Origin: Syntrophothermus sp. UBA1445
Lineage (GTDB): Bacteria; Bacillota; Syntrophomonadia; Syntrophomonadales; DTU052
Direction of reading: 5' to 3'
Length of the DNA stretch: 6,716 bases
NCBI GenBank assembly: GCA_002329495.1
Contig: DCTH01000191.1
Location: 10,708 to 17,423 of the forward strand
Made by a program: the position numbers and the translations under genes. Under the pieces are notes generated by a model, which saw nothing but the letters and a program-made list of their open reading frames with translations, made no database searches and was not told the origin of the DNA. Of the stretch, positions 6,706-6,716 are shown one piece after another; within the stretch, counting starts at the first letter, position 1, and each line of letters opens with the position of its first letter.

Positions 6706-6716
6706 GGTGGCCGGCG

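Noticed and set aside
6706..6716. Start of a next gene with GTG at 6707
   Set aside because: Only ten bases remain, and no ribosome site or coding pattern can be judged.

Overview
The window holds four genes, all on the + strand and packed head to tail. No RNA gene, mobile element or CRISPR array was seen. Every product looks exported or membrane-anchored. Two carry triple S-layer homology (SLH) domains, one carries IPT/TIG and fibronectin type III folds, and the last is an M1-family zinc metallopeptidase. SLH anchoring, AAGGAG-type ribosome sites, a TTG start and roughly balanced base composition suggest a Gram-positive-lineage anaerobe of the Clostridia type (for example Syntrophomonas- or Peptococcaceae-like). 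This taxonomic guess is inference; no marker gene is present.

Layout. Positions 1-1167 are the 3' part of a large surface protein whose start lies upstream: an IPT/TIG domain, a fibronectin type III domain and an unassigned beta-rich C-terminal region. Two bases later, 1170-3659 encodes an 829-residue secreted protein with three N-terminal SLH domains followed by about seven degenerate beta-rich modules of 65-90 residues. After 11 bases, 3671-5176 encodes a 501-residue secreted protein of opposite polarity: an uncharacterised beta-rich N-terminal region of about 250 residues, then three C-terminal SLH domains. After a 65-base gap, 5242-6705 encodes a 487-residue M1 metallopeptidase with an N-terminal membrane anchor, read from a TTG start. 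A small hairpin followed by six T residues lies inside its last codons.

Reading. The first three genes almost certainly form one transcription unit, given gaps of 2 and 11 bases with ribosome sites on the preceding stop codons. The peptidase may be the fourth member. The simplest model is a cell-envelope operon: two proteins bound to secondary cell-wall polymer through SLH domains, one multidomain adhesive or structural protein, and an outward-facing peptidase that could trim peptides or process surface proteins. The functional link between the peptidase and the SLH proteins is inference from position only. No clearly new system is evident. The least explained parts are the repeat modules of the second gene, the N-terminal region of the third and the C-terminal region of the first.
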